From Nonomuraea soli (GTDB taxonomy: Bacteria; Actinomycetota; Actinomycetes; Streptosporangiales; Streptosporangiaceae), in NCBI RefSeq assembly GCF_013761175.1, contig NZ_JACDUR010000001.1, forward strand, positions 1,178,001-1,242,000: DNA of 64,000 nucleotides, given 5' to 3'. Position 1 is the stretch's first letter. Each line of letters opens with the position of its first letter. The notes beneath the pieces were generated by a model. It ran no database searches. It was not told the DNA's origin and was given only the letters and a program-made list of their open reading frames with translations. Below are positions 14,184 to 22,884 of the stretch, in pieces. Position numbers and translations under genes: made by a program.

Positions 14184-15611
14184 GTGACTCGTCGCGCGAA
14201 AATCGTCTGCACCCTCGGCCCCGCAACCTCCTCCCCGGAACGGCTCCGCGAGCTCATCTCCGCCGGGATGGACGTCGCACGCTTCAACCTCAGCCACGGC
14301 ACCCACGAACTCCACAAGGAGATCTACGACCGGGTGAGAGAGGTGGCGGCCGACCTCGGCCGCGGCGTAGGCGTCCTGGCCGACCTGCAGGGGCCGAAGA
14401 TCCGCGTGGGCAAGTTCGAGGAGGGCCCGGTCCGCCTCGGCTTCGGCGACGTGTTCACCATCACCACCGAAGACGTCGGCGGCGATCGCGAGCAGGTCTC
14501 CACGACCTACAAGGGCCTGCCCAACGACGTGCGCGCCGGCGACACCATCCTCGTCGACGACGGCCGCCTCGTCCTGGAGGTCACCCGCGTCGACGGCCAG
14601 CGCGTCACCACCCGCGTGGTGATCGGCGGCATGATCTCCGACAACAAGGGCCTCAACCTGCCCGGCGTGAACGTCTCCGCGCCCGCCCTCACCGACAAGG
14701 ACGAGGCCGACCTGCGCTGGGCGCTGCGCACCGGCTGCGACATGATCGCGCTGTCGTTCGTGCGCAGGCCGTCCGACGCCGACGTCGTGCGCAACATCAT
14801 GGAGCAGGAGGCCGTCAGGCTTCCCCTGCTGGCCAAGATCGAGAAGCCGCAGGCGGTCGACCGCCTCCCCGAGATCGTCGAGGCCTTCGACGGCATCATG
14901 GTCGCCCGCGGCGACCTCGGCGTCGAGCTCCCGCTCGAAGAGGTGCCGATCGTCCAGCGCCGCATCATCGAGCTGTGCCGCGAGAAGGCCCGCCCGGTCA
15001 TCGTCGCCACCCAGATGCTCGACTCGATGATGCACAGCCCGCGCCCGACCCGCGCCGAGGCCTCCGACGTCGCCTACGCCGTCATGGACGGCGCCGACGC
15101 GGTCATGCTCTCCGGCGAGACCTCCGTCGGTAGCTACCCGGTCGAGTCCGTGGCCACCATGGACCGCATCGCCTGCGCCGCCGAGAAGGCCTCGCTCACC
15201 GCGACCCACAACCTCGACCGGCTCCCCGAGACCACCGGCGGCGCCATCGCCCGCGCCGCAGCCGAGGTGGGCGCCATCGTCGGCGCCAAGGCGCTGTGCG
15301 CGTTCACCATGTCGGGCGAGACGGCGCGCCGCCTGGCCCGCTACCGCTCGCCGATCCCGCTGCTCGCCTTCACCAGCGCCCCGCACGTGCGCGGCCAGCT
15401 CTCGCTCACGTGGGGCGTCGAGACCTTCCACGTGCCGTTCGTCCACCACACCGACGACATGGTGCGCCAGGTCGAGGCGTCGCTGCTGGCCCTCGGCAAG
15501 GTCGAGAAGGGCGACAAGGTCGTCATCGTGGCCGGCTCGCCTCCCGGCACCCCCGGCTCGACCAACGCGCTGCGCGTCCACACCATCGGCTCCGCGGTCT
15601 CCCACCCGTAG
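14184..15611 (+). CDS. pyk: Pyruvate kinase
   Basis: Catalyses phosphoenolpyruvate plus ADP to pyruvate plus ATP, the last step of glycolysis. The 475-residue length is typical for the actinobacterial enzyme. Starts at a GTG (14184) with AGGTAGGA immediately upstream, giving TRRAKIVCTLGPA; an in-frame extension further upstream runs through the DUF2784 gene and is not real. Diagnostic sequences are the nucleotide-site NLSHG, the lysine/glutamate active-site stretch LAKIEKPQAV, the catalytic MVARGDLGVELP and VATQMLDSM, and the C-terminal allosteric domain. It is monocistronic, ending in a terminator. Confidence 0.98.
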   Translation: MTRRAKIVCTLGPATSSPERLRELISAGMDVARFNLSHGTHELHKEIYDRVREVAADLGRGVGVLADLQGPKIRVGKFEEGPVRLGFGDVFTITTEDVGGDREQVSTTYKGLPNDVRAGDTILVDDGRLVLEVTRVDGQRVTTRVVIGGMISDNKGLNLPGVNVSAPALTDKDEADLRWALRTGCDMIALSFVRRPSDADVVRNIMEQEAVRLPLLAKIEKPQAVDRLPEIVEAFDGIMVARGDLGVELPLEEVPIVQRRIIELCREKARPVIVATQMLDSMMHSPRPTRAEASDVAYAVMDGADAVMLSGETSVGSYPVESVATMDRIACAAEKASLTATHNLDRLPETTGGAIARAAAEVGAIVGAKALCAFTMSGETARRLARYRSPIPLLAFTSAPHVRGQLSLTWGVETFHVPFVHHTDDMVRQVEASLLALGKVEKGDKVVIVAGSPPGTPGSTNALRVHTIGSAVSHP

Positions 15612-15621
15612 TCTCACGACG

Positions 15622-15649
15622 AAGGTCCCGCCTTTCGAGGCGGGACCTT
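15622..15649 (+). terminator. Terminator after pyk with TTCG tetraloop
   Basis: A perfect 12-bp stem, AAGGTCCCGCCT with its complement, closes a TTCG loop, an exceptionally stable hairpin, and is followed by TTCTCGTT. It begins 11 bases after the pyk stop. It shares its first 11 stem bases with the gltD terminator. Confidence 0.93.
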
Positions 15650-15722
15650 TCTCGTTGCCGGTGAGTTTCGCCGCCCGCGCGAGTCGGTATCTGTGACACA
15701 CCGTCACCGCGAGGAGGGCACC

Positions 15723-16301
15723 ATGACCGCCACCTACACCTTCGACGTCTTCTCCAGCCTCGACGGCTTCGGCGCCGCCACCGGCGACTGGACCGGCTAC
15801 TGGGGAAAGCAGGGCCCCGAGCTCCTGGCCCACCGCCTGGCCGTCTACAGCGAGGACCAGCACATGGTCTTCGGCGCCACCACGTACCGGTCCTTCGCCC
15901 GGATGCTCGCCGAGAGCACCGAGGACTCCGACGTGCGCGACCCGTGGGTCACCCGGATGATCACCCTGCCCGCCACGGTGGTGTCGACCACGCTCCAGGG
16001 CCCTCTCGGCGAGCTTGACGCGGACATCGTGAGCGGCGACGCCGTCGAGGTGGTCGCCAGGCTCAAGGAGGAGTCCGCCGTACCGCTGCGCTCGCACGGC
16101 AGCCTGGCGATGAACCGCGCGCTGATGGCCGCCGGGCTCGTCGACCGCGTCCAGGTGACGCTCTTCCCCGTGATCACCGGGCGGACCGGGCTGGACCCCG
16201 TCTTCGGCGGCGCGGCCGACTTCGACCTCGAGCTGATCGAGCACCGCACGCTCGACGGCGACATCCAGGAGCTGGTCTACCGCCCCACCCTGCACGGCTG
16301 A
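15723..16301 (+). CDS. RibD C-terminal/dihydrofolate reductase-fold protein
   Basis: A 192-residue member of the RibD_C (DHFR-like) family, small NADPH-dependent reductase-like proteins common in actinobacteria. It starts TFDVFSSLDGFGA, the typical first strand of this family, contains FGATTYRSF and ends with DRVQVTLFPVITGRTG, the conserved strand before the C-terminus. The ATG at 15723 has GAGGAGGG upstream. It stands alone after the pyk terminator. It is not the folate-pathway DHFR and its substrate is unknown. Confidence 0.85.
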   Translation: MTATYTFDVFSSLDGFGAATGDWTGYWGKQGPELLAHRLAVYSEDQHMVFGATTYRSFARMLAESTEDSDVRDPWVTRMITLPATVVSTTLQGPLGELDADIVSGDAVEVVARLKEESAVPLRSHGSLAMNRALMAAGLVDRVQVTLFPVITGRTGLDPVFGGAADFDLELIEHRTLDGDIQELVYRPTLHG

Positions 16302-16333
16302 ACCTGAGCCGCGATCGCGGCGTCTGACCTTTC

Positions 16334-16918
16334 ATGATCCTCCTGCTGGCGCTGACCCTGGCGGCCATCCCGCACGGCTTCCTCACCCTCGACGCCACCG
16401 CCGCCCTGCCCGACCACGACGAAACCTGGAGCGAGGTCAGCAACGATCCCGGCAAGCAGCTCGTCCTCAACCCGTGCGCGCGCAAGGCGCCCGTGACAGG
16501 ACGCTATGCCGCCCGCACCATCATGATCAGCACCTCGGCGCCCTCCGCCTACGGCGAGCAGCTGGCGCTCTACCACGACACCGCCGACGCCAAGGCGCAC
16601 TTCTCCCGCCTCAAGACCGACCTGAAGCGCTGTGCCAGGAAGACCAAGGGCCACCGCTACCTGGCCACCCGCACCCGCGTCGGCGACGAGGCCGTCTTCG
16701 TCCGTGGCCGCACGTACTACAGCGAGATCAGGGCGTGGGAGTCCTCCCAGTGGTGGATCGTCGCCCGCCGCGGCGGCGCGCTGATGGTGTACACCTCCAC
16801 CTACGGCCACTCGACGGGCGACGCCGACGCCCGCAGGGAGCTCACGGCGGACGCCAGGCGCATGGCGGCCAAGGTCTGCGGGCTCAGCAGCGCCGAGCGG
16901 CCTAGCGGCCCGTGCTGA
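16334..16918 (+). CDS. Small secreted protein, sensor-domain-like
   Basis: A 194-residue protein with an N-terminal signal peptide (residues 1-24, ending around TAA). The mature part has four cysteines and the sequence FSRLKTDLKRC followed by GDEAVFV, a layout like the PknH-type extracellular sensor domains of actinobacteria, but I cannot assign it firmly. No lipobox. Its last 17 bases overlap the end of the convergent hydrolase gene. No strong ribosome-binding site precedes the ATG at 16334. Confidence 0.6.
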   Translation: MILLLALTLAAIPHGFLTLDATAALPDHDETWSEVSNDPGKQLVLNPCARKAPVTGRYAARTIMISTSAPSAYGEQLALYHDTADAKAHFSRLKTDLKRCARKTKGHRYLATRTRVGDEAVFVRGRTYYSEIRAWESSQWWIVARRGGALMVYTSTYGHSTGDADARRELTADARRMAAKVCGLSSAERPSGPC

Positions 16919-18041
16919 CGGCGAACCTCACCTCGGGATGGCGCGACGGCCCTTCCAGGACTCCCTGCTGGCGCCCCTTCAGGTGCAGATCGAGAAAGGC
17001 GCCCACGTACGTCCTGGTGAGCTCCGACCCGCGCTCCGCCGCCGGCATCCCCGGCAGCGGCTCCAGGCCGATCGTGCGCGCCAGCAGGGGGACGTCGGTG
17101 AACGACTGGTGCTCGCCGTTGGTCAGCACGATCCAGCGTTTCCACCCGGTCAGCAGCTTCCAGTCGCGATCCCACGTGTGGTCCCGCCCGCCGGGGACGT
17201 GCTCGCGCGAGCCCAGGAACATGAACGGCCGGGACAGCCCGCCCTGAGGGATCCGCGCGTACGTGGTCCCGTCCATGTCGATCCCCGCCCGGACGCGGGG
17301 ATCGACGACCATGGCCGCGACCGCGCCGGCCCCGCCTATCGACTGGCCGACCATCGCGATCCTCTCCCGGTCGATCACCTCCGCGTGCGCCCACCGGGAC
17401 GCGAGCTCGTCCAGGACGAAGGAGACGTCGGCCGCCCGCACCCTGACGAGCGCGGCGCGGAAGCCGGGGTCGGTGTCGCTGTCGCAGGCCAGGCATTCGG
17501 CCACCCGGCCGTCGGCCAGGGTCGTGGCGTAGCTCTCGTAGGTGTGGTCGACGCCCGCCACGACGTACCCGCGGCTGGCCAGGTCCTCGGCCAGGGAGGT
17601 GAGGGTGCTGACCGGCTTGGTGAAGCCGGGTGAGAGCACCACCAGCGGCAGCGCCCGCCCGGCGGGGGCGGCGTCCTTGACGGCGTGGGTGCGCGTCATG
17701 CTCAGCGCGGAGGCGGGCGAGGTCGAGCTGCCCGAGCCTCGCAGCAGGAGTTCGGCCTCCTTGACCGACATGTACGGCGCGCGCGGGCCGTCACGCCGCG
17801 CCGCCGGGTACCACAGGGTGACCTTGAGCTCCCTGGTGTCGGCGTCGAGGTTCCAGGGATCGGGGCGCGAGCCGTCGGTCAGGTGCAGGACCGTGGTGCC
17901 GACCGGCCGGGGACCGGTGGGGGCGGGCAGGGTGACGGGACCTGACGGTTGCGCCTGCCGTACGGCGGAGCGTGGAGGCGCGGGCGCGGAGCAGGCGGTC
18001 AGGACGGCCAGCCCCGCGGCGACGATCAGAAGTCTTCTCAT
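16902..18041 (-). CDS. Alpha/beta hydrolase lipoprotein, PAF-acetylhydrolase-like
   Basis: A 379-residue esterase/lipase-like lipoprotein: lipobox LTAC near residue 17, then a proline-rich linker. The core contains VVLSPGF (oxyanion strand), the nucleophile elbow GQSIGGAG, an aspartate strand GIDMDGTT and a late histidine in GEHQSF, as in the platelet-activating-factor acetylhydrolase/dienelactone hydrolase group. The pair of cysteines in ECLACD may form a disulphide. Runs in the same direction as the S41 protease 18 bases upstream, so it is probably cotranscribed with it and the ABC exporter. Exact substrate unknown. Confidence 0.85.
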   Translation of the reverse strand: MRRLLIVAAGLAVLTACSAPAPPRSAVRQAQPSGPVTLPAPTGPRPVGTTVLHLTDGSRPDPWNLDADTRELKVTLWYPAARRDGPRAPYMSVKEAELLLRGSGSSTSPASALSMTRTHAVKDAAPAGRALPLVVLSPGFTKPVSTLTSLAEDLASRGYVVAGVDHTYESYATTLADGRVAECLACDSDTDPGFRAALVRVRAADVSFVLDELASRWAHAEVIDRERIAMVGQSIGGAGAVAAMVVDPRVRAGIDMDGTTYARIPQGGLSRPFMFLGSREHVPGGRDHTWDRDWKLLTGWKRWIVLTNGEHQSFTDVPLLARTIGLEPLPGMPAAERGSELTRTYVGAFLDLHLKGRQQGVLEGPSRHPEVRFAVSTGR

Positions 18042-18059
18042 GGCGGGTGACGGATCCCT

Positions 18060-19499
18060 TCACGCGGGCAGCAAGGACAGCGCCTTGGCCAGGGCGGCGT
18101 CGTGCCCGGCCGCGGCGTCGTGCCCGGCCGCGGCGTCGGCCGGGGTCGCGGGCACGTGGTGGTCGGGCGGCACGCCGATCCGGTCGATCACCTCGCCGCC
18201 CGGCGCGCGGTGGTGCCTGGAGGGCAGGCTCAGGAAGGTGTTGTTGGCGAGCAGGTACGGCCGGGCCGGACCGGAGATCAGCCCGGCGGTCCTGGTGCCG
18301 ACGAGCGGTCCGAGGCGCAGGTCCTTGACGGCGGCGGCGAAGTGCTCGCAGGCCGAGGCGCAGCCCCGGTCGGTGAGCACCACGAGCGGCAGGCGCAGCA
18401 GCTCGACGGTGTCGTCGGTCGGCGTGGTCTGGCAGGCGCCCTCGGCGGTGCACTGGTAGGCGGTGTTCTCGCCGTGGACGAACGCGCTCAGCAGCCGCGT
18501 CGCCTCCACCGGGCTGCCGCCGCCGTTGCCGCGCAGGTCGAGCACGACGCCGGCCAGCGTGCGCCCGGCGCGCATCCGGATGATCGCGCGCAGGACCCGG
18601 TTGGCGGAGTCGGGGGCGAATCCGGTCATCTTCACGTAGGCGACGTTCCGCAGGAGTTTCGACCGCACCACCTGCAGGCTTTCCAGGTCACGCGGGAAGA
18701 GGCCGGGCTTGAGCGTGACGTTCCAGCGGGTGCTGTTCCGCAGCAGGCGCAGCCGTACCGGCCGTGCCTCGGGGTAGGCCGGATGGAGGGCGGCAAGGAC
18801 GGGGGAGGCGCGCCCGTCGACGAAGGGCGCGGAGCCGTTGATCGATTCGATGACGTCGCCGGGCCGCAGCCCGGCGGCCAGGGCCGAGCCTCCCTGGACG
18901 GCGGTGACGAACAGCGGCGGCGCGGCGGCGGCCAGGTCGCCGGAGGCCTGCCTGCCGCTGACGCCGGCCTCCAGGCCCAGGCCGTAGCCGTCGCCGTCGT
19001 AGAACCCGGGCGGGCGCGGGACCTGACGGGTCCAGGTGGCGTGATTGTCGCCGAGGGCGGCCACGAGCGCTTCGAGCGTGACGACCGCCAGCCGGTCGCG
19101 CAAACCGGGAACCCGCTCGGTGACACTGTCGATGATCTTGCGGTAGGCCGCCTCGAATGCCGCCCAGTCGGCCGTGCGGTCGCCGCTCAGCGCGGGCATG
19201 ACGGCCTCGGGCACGTCGTGACCTGACCGGTCGAGTTCTCTGGTCAGCGCGGCGAAGGCGGCGACCAGCAGGGAGCGGGCGTCGAGGGTGGCGCCGCCGT
19301 AGTGGTTGCCGAGGATGCAGCGGTAGGCCTGCCCGATGACGTCGATCGTGGTGGCCGTCTCCGCGCCCGGTGCGGCCCCGGGCGGAGCGCAGGCCGTACC
19401 GGACTGCGCGCCCGCCTCGGCGCGCGGCGGCGCGGGCGCCGTGCAGGCCGCCGCCAGGACGAGCACGAGCGCCGCCGCCATGATCCTGGCGATCGTCAT
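18060..19499 (-). CDS. S41-family carboxy-terminal-processing-like protease, lipoprotein
   Basis: A 479-residue surface protease. The ATG at 19499 overlaps the permease stop (ATGA) and gives a lipoprotein signal with lipobox LAAAC. A helical N-terminal domain is followed by a PDZ-like segment (GSALAAGLRPGDVIESING) and the S41 core with VVLDLRGNGGGS and the nucleophile region TDRGCASACEH. The usual general-base lysine four residues after the serine is replaced by histidine or lies elsewhere, so the active site may follow the Tricorn-like type. The C-terminus contains two copies of AAAGHD from an 18-bp tandem repeat (18094-18129). It belongs to a four-gene minus-strand operon. Confidence 0.87.
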   Translation of the reverse strand: MTIARIMAAALVLVLAAACTAPAPPRAEAGAQSGTACAPPGAAPGAETATTIDVIGQAYRCILGNHYGGATLDARSLLVAAFAALTRELDRSGHDVPEAVMPALSGDRTADWAAFEAAYRKIIDSVTERVPGLRDRLAVVTLEALVAALGDNHATWTRQVPRPPGFYDGDGYGLGLEAGVSGRQASGDLAAAAPPLFVTAVQGGSALAAGLRPGDVIESINGSAPFVDGRASPVLAALHPAYPEARPVRLRLLRNSTRWNVTLKPGLFPRDLESLQVVRSKLLRNVAYVKMTGFAPDSANRVLRAIIRMRAGRTLAGVVLDLRGNGGGSPVEATRLLSAFVHGENTAYQCTAEGACQTTPTDDTVELLRLPLVVLTDRGCASACEHFAAAVKDLRLGPLVGTRTAGLISGPARPYLLANNTFLSLPSRHHRAPGGEVIDRIGVPPDHHVPATPADAAAGHDAAAGHDAALAKALSLLPA

Positions 19500-20563
19500 G
19501 ACAGGCGCCTCCTGATCCACCAGAAGGAGAACACCGTGAGGCCGAGGGTGAGCAGGCCGTAGATCCCGCTCTCGATCCACTGGAACGGCCAGAACCGCTC
19601 GAGCGGATGGTAGGTCGCCTGCTGCCGGTAGCCGAGCCGGTTGATCTCGGCCGTGCACCCGCCTCCGGTCAGCGCCTGCGGCGAGCAGGGGCCCGACGTC
19701 GTGGAGACCGGTACGGCGCGCACGATGGTCGACGACGGTCCGGAGCTGCCGTCACCGGCGGAGACCGCACGGCCGGACCGATCGATGAGCCTGCTCGACA
19801 GCACCCAGGCACCGGGGTGCCCGGGAACGGCCGAGGTCCTCAGGAACACCTGCAGCGATCCGCCCTGTGGCGCGCCGATGCCGTCGAGGTTCTCCCGGCC
19901 GAGCTCGAAGGTCCCGCTGACCGGCGGCATCAGGTGGGGGCGGACGAGCAGCGGGACGGCGAGCTGGATCGCGGCGAAGGCGACCAGCGTCAGGGCCATG
20001 GCGGGCAGCATGCGGCGCACGAGCATGCCCACGGTCACGCCCAGGACGAAGGCGAAGGCCGCGTACCCCATCGGGGCGATGCCGCGGGCTCCGAACACTA
20101 TGGGCGCCATCTGCGCCATCTCCGGAACGGCCGACCTGTCCAGCGGCGCCGACCACCAGGTCACCGCCAGGCCGCACACCCCGGCGGCGGTCATGGCCGC
20201 CAGGCCCGCGAGCCCGAGCTTGACCGCCAGCCACCGGCCGCGGGTGACGCTCTGGTTCCACACGAGCAGGTGGGTGCCCGCCTCCAGCTCCCGGCTGACC
20301 AGCGGCGCTCCCCAGAAGAGCCCGACCAGCGCCGGCACGACCAGCACGACCAGGGTGAGGGCCAGGAAGGCCATGTCGTGCTCGGCGAAGAACCGGTCGA
20401 AGAAGTCGATGCAGGTGCCGTCGGGGACGCATGCCTCGATCCCTACGGCGTAGGTGGAGGCCAGCTCCGGCCCGGTGAGGGCCAGGGCGGTGGCCAGGAC
20501 GACGAGGACCGCGGCCGTCATCGTGGCGGAGCCGCGCAACTGGCGCCAGGTGAGCCAGATCAT
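19496..20563 (-). CDS. ABC transporter permease (ABC-2-like)
   Basis: A 355-residue protein that begins MIWLTWRQLRG, a typical start of actinobacterial exporter permeases, and has six predicted helices with a large extracytoplasmic loop between the last two. The motif VSRELEAGTHLLVWNQSVTRGRWL is a family hallmark seen in GntR-linked exporters of Streptomyces. Start and stop overlap its neighbours on both sides by ATGA, so ATPase, permease and S41 protease are translationally coupled. Substrate unknown. Confidence 0.88.
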   Translation of the reverse strand: MIWLTWRQLRGSATMTAAVLVVLATALALTGPELASTYAVGIEACVPDGTCIDFFDRFFAEHDMAFLALTLVVLVVPALVGLFWGAPLVSRELEAGTHLLVWNQSVTRGRWLAVKLGLAGLAAMTAAGVCGLAVTWWSAPLDRSAVPEMAQMAPIVFGARGIAPMGYAAFAFVLGVTVGMLVRRMLPAMALTLVAFAAIQLAVPLLVRPHLMPPVSGTFELGRENLDGIGAPQGGSLQVFLRTSAVPGHPGAWVLSSRLIDRSGRAVSAGDGSSGPSSTIVRAVPVSTTSGPCSPQALTGGGCTAEINRLGYRQQATYHPLERFWPFQWIESGIYGLLTLGLTVFSFWWIRRRLS

Positions 20564-21294
20564 CGCCGCACCTCCGCGACCGCGCTGCCGTCCATGTAGG
20601 CCAGCACGAGGTCCTCCAGGCCTAGTGGGGGATGGCCGGCCAGCAGCCGGCCGACCTCCCCGGCCACCTGTACGCGTGATCCGGCCAGGACGATCACGTA
20701 GTCGCAGATCTGCTCCAGGTCGGAGACCAGGTGGGAGGAGAGCAGCACGCTCAGCGCGTGCTCGGCGGCCGCCTGCGTCAGCTCCTGCAGGAACGCGCGG
20801 CGGGCCAGCGGGTCGAGCGAGGCGACGGGCTCGTCGAGGATCAGCAGCTCGGGTCGCTTGGCCAGGCCCAGGGTCAGGGCGAGCTGGGCTCGCTGCCCTC
20901 CGGACAGCCTGCCCGCCTGCTGCCCGCGCGCCAGGCCGAGGCGCTCGACGCGCTCCAGGGCCAGGGGCGCGTCCCAGCGGGGGTTGAGCCTCGCGCCGAT
21001 CCGCAGGTGGTCGGCGACGGTCAGAGTGTTGTAGACGGGGGTGCCCTGGGCGACGAAACCGACCTTGGCCAGCTGCGCGGGCTCGTGCCCCGGCCTGCCG
21101 CCGAGCACGGTGACGGCGCCCGAGGTCGGTTCGAGCTGCCCGGCGGCGAGCTTCAGCAGCGTCGTCTTGCCCGCGCCGTTGGGGCCGACCAGGCCGACGA
21201 CGCGGCCGGCCGGGATGTCGATGGTGCAGTCGCGCAGGGCCCAGCGCCTGCCGTACTTCTTGCCCAGGGCCTGGGCTTGTAGGACCGAGGTCAC
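20560..21294 (-). CDS. ABC transporter ATP-binding protein
   Basis: A 244-residue ATPase for the adjacent permease. Walker A GPNGAGKTT, signature LSGGQRAQLAL, Walker B LLILDEPVASLDP and switch LSSHLVSDLEQ are all intact. The start is a GTG at 21294 with GGAGGA six bases upstream. First gene of the operon ATPase-permease-S41 protease-hydrolase. A GntR-type regulator usually sits beside such exporters; none is present here, but a two-component system is divergent across 200 bp. Confidence 0.92.
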   Translation of the reverse strand: MTSVLQAQALGKKYGRRWALRDCTIDIPAGRVVGLVGPNGAGKTTLLKLAAGQLEPTSGAVTVLGGRPGHEPAQLAKVGFVAQGTPVYNTLTVADHLRIGARLNPRWDAPLALERVERLGLARGQQAGRLSGGQRAQLALTLGLAKRPELLILDEPVASLDPLARRAFLQELTQAAAEHALSVLLSSHLVSDLEQICDYVIVLAGSRVQVAGEVGRLLAGHPPLGLEDLVLAYMDGSAVAEVRR

Positions 21295-21495
21295 GCGATG
21301 TCCTCCTGAACCGCTTCGTCGGGGTCTCGACCGTAGGCGCGGCCCGCTCGGCGACGCCTCGGCCGCCGAAGCGATATCGCCTCCGTCGCCAGGACGACGG
21401 GCCGCCGGGTCATCCCCGCGACCTACTCCCTGAGGTCACGAGGCTCGTCACGGCGGCCGATGCGGCGACGGCGGCGCGGGCATGACAATGGGCCC

Positions 21496-22884
21496 GTGGA
21501 GAACGGCGAACGGCCGCCCTGGTGGCGGCATCGGCTCGGCCTCGGCAGCGGGCGTGGGGCGCCGCCGGGCGGGGAAGGACCGCCCAGGCCCTCACGCCGG
21601 GCGCTGGCCGCCGACGCGGCGGTCGCGGTGGTGCTGACCGTCGTCGCGCTCGCCGTCGCGTCGAGGCACCCGGCGATCGGCCCCGTCGCGGACCATCCCG
21701 ACGTGCTCGACTACTTGCAGCTGCGGCCCGCCTCGCCCGCCACACCCGACTCCGCGCCGCTGCCCGATCCTCCGATCGGCCACCCGCCGGCCGCCGACGT
21801 GCCGTTCCCGCCCCCCGACCCCGTGCCGTCCGGCCCGCGGCCGTACGACCCGCCCGAGGTGCTCGTGGCGCTGACGGCGCTGCCGCTGGCGGCGCGGCGG
21901 CGCTTCCCGCTCGTCACCTTCTGGGCCGTGATGGCCGCGGCGCTGGCCACGCACCAGGGGGCGACCTGGATCACCGTGCTGACCTGCGCCGTCGCGGCGT
22001 ACGGCGCCGCGGCCCACGGCCGTAACCGGTTCCTGGCCGTGGGCGGTCTCGTGCTCGCGGCCGGTCTGGCCGGAGGCGCCTTCCGCGACGTCGCGCCCGC
22101 CCTGCCGGACTGGATGGGACCCTTCGTCGTCCTGCTGGGCGTCGGCGCCGCCGGGAGCTTCGCGCACGTCTGGCGGCGCCAGCTCGGAGCCAGCAGGAGC
22201 CGCTTCGCCGAGCTGGAGCAGGCGCAGGCCGACGCCATGCGAAGGGCCGTCGCTGAGGAGCGTTCGCGGATCGCCGCCGAACTCCACGACGTGGTCACCC
22301 ACAACGTCAGCGTCATGGTCATCCAGGCGGGCGCCGCTCGCAAGATCATGGACGAGGAGCCGGAGCAGTCGAAACAGGCCCTGCTCGCCATCGAGTCCGG
22401 TGGCCGGGCCGCCATGTCCGAGCTGCGCAACGTCATGGGCCTGCTCGCCGGTCCCGGCGGCGACCGGCTCGACGGACCGGCCGACGGCCTGGCGCCGCAG
22501 CCGGGGCTCGACCAGCTGGGCGAGCTGGTCGAGCGGGTGCGCGCCGCAGGGGTGCCGGTGCGCGTCACGGGGTCGCCGCCCGTGCCCCTGCCGCCCGGGG
22601 TCGATCTCGCCGCCTACCGCGTCGTCCAGGAGGCCCTCACCAACACGATCAAGCACGCCGCCGGGTCCGCCGCGTCCGTGACGATCGGCCACGAGGGCGA
22701 CTGGCTGGAGATCGAGGTGAGCGACACCGGCGGCGGGCGGACCGCCGGCCCGCGGGCCGGCGGCGGCAGGGGGCTGATCGGCCTGCGCGAACGGCTCGCC
22801 GTCTACGGTGGCACCCTGCACGCCGGGCGTACGGCGGGCGGCGGATTCCTGATCAAGGCCCGTGTCCCGTGGAGGACCCCATGA
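21496..22884 (+). CDS. Sensor histidine kinase, NarL type
   Basis: A 462-residue membrane kinase. After a hydrophilic start there are roughly five transmembrane segments interrupted by a proline-rich external loop (around residues 70-110), then the HisKA_3 helix with the phospho-accepting histidine in AAELHDVVTHNVS and the ATPase domain with EALTNTIKHA, DTGGGR and GRGLIGLRER. The start is uncertain: GTG at 21496 or ATG at 21460, neither with a good ribosome-binding site. Its stop overlaps the start of the response regulator. Divergent from an ABC exporter operon that it may control. Confidence 0.88.
   Translation: MENGERPPWWRHRLGLGSGRGAPPGGEGPPRPSRRALAADAAVAVVLTVVALAVASRHPAIGPVADHPDVLDYLQLRPASPATPDSAPLPDPPIGHPPAADVPFPPPDPVPSGPRPYDPPEVLVALTALPLAARRRFPLVTFWAVMAAALATHQGATWITVLTCAVAAYGAAAHGRNRFLAVGGLVLAAGLAGGAFRDVAPALPDWMGPFVVLLGVGAAGSFAHVWRRQLGASRSRFAELEQAQADAMRRAVAEERSRIAAELHDVVTHNVSVMVIQAGAARKIMDEEPEQSKQALLAIESGGRAAMSELRNVMGLLAGPGGDRLDGPADGLAPQPGLDQLGELVERVRAAGVPVRVTGSPPVPLPPGVDLAAYRVVQEALTNTIKHAAGSAASVTIGHEGDWLEIEVSDTGGGRTAGPRAGGGRGLIGLRERLAVYGGTLHAGRTAGGGFLIKARVPWRTP

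Noticed and set aside
15723..16301. Folate-pathway dihydrofolate reductase (folA)
   Set aside because: Sequence follows the RibD_C-like subgroup (FSSLDGFGA, LFPVITGRTG) and lacks folA hallmarks; no thyA neighbour.
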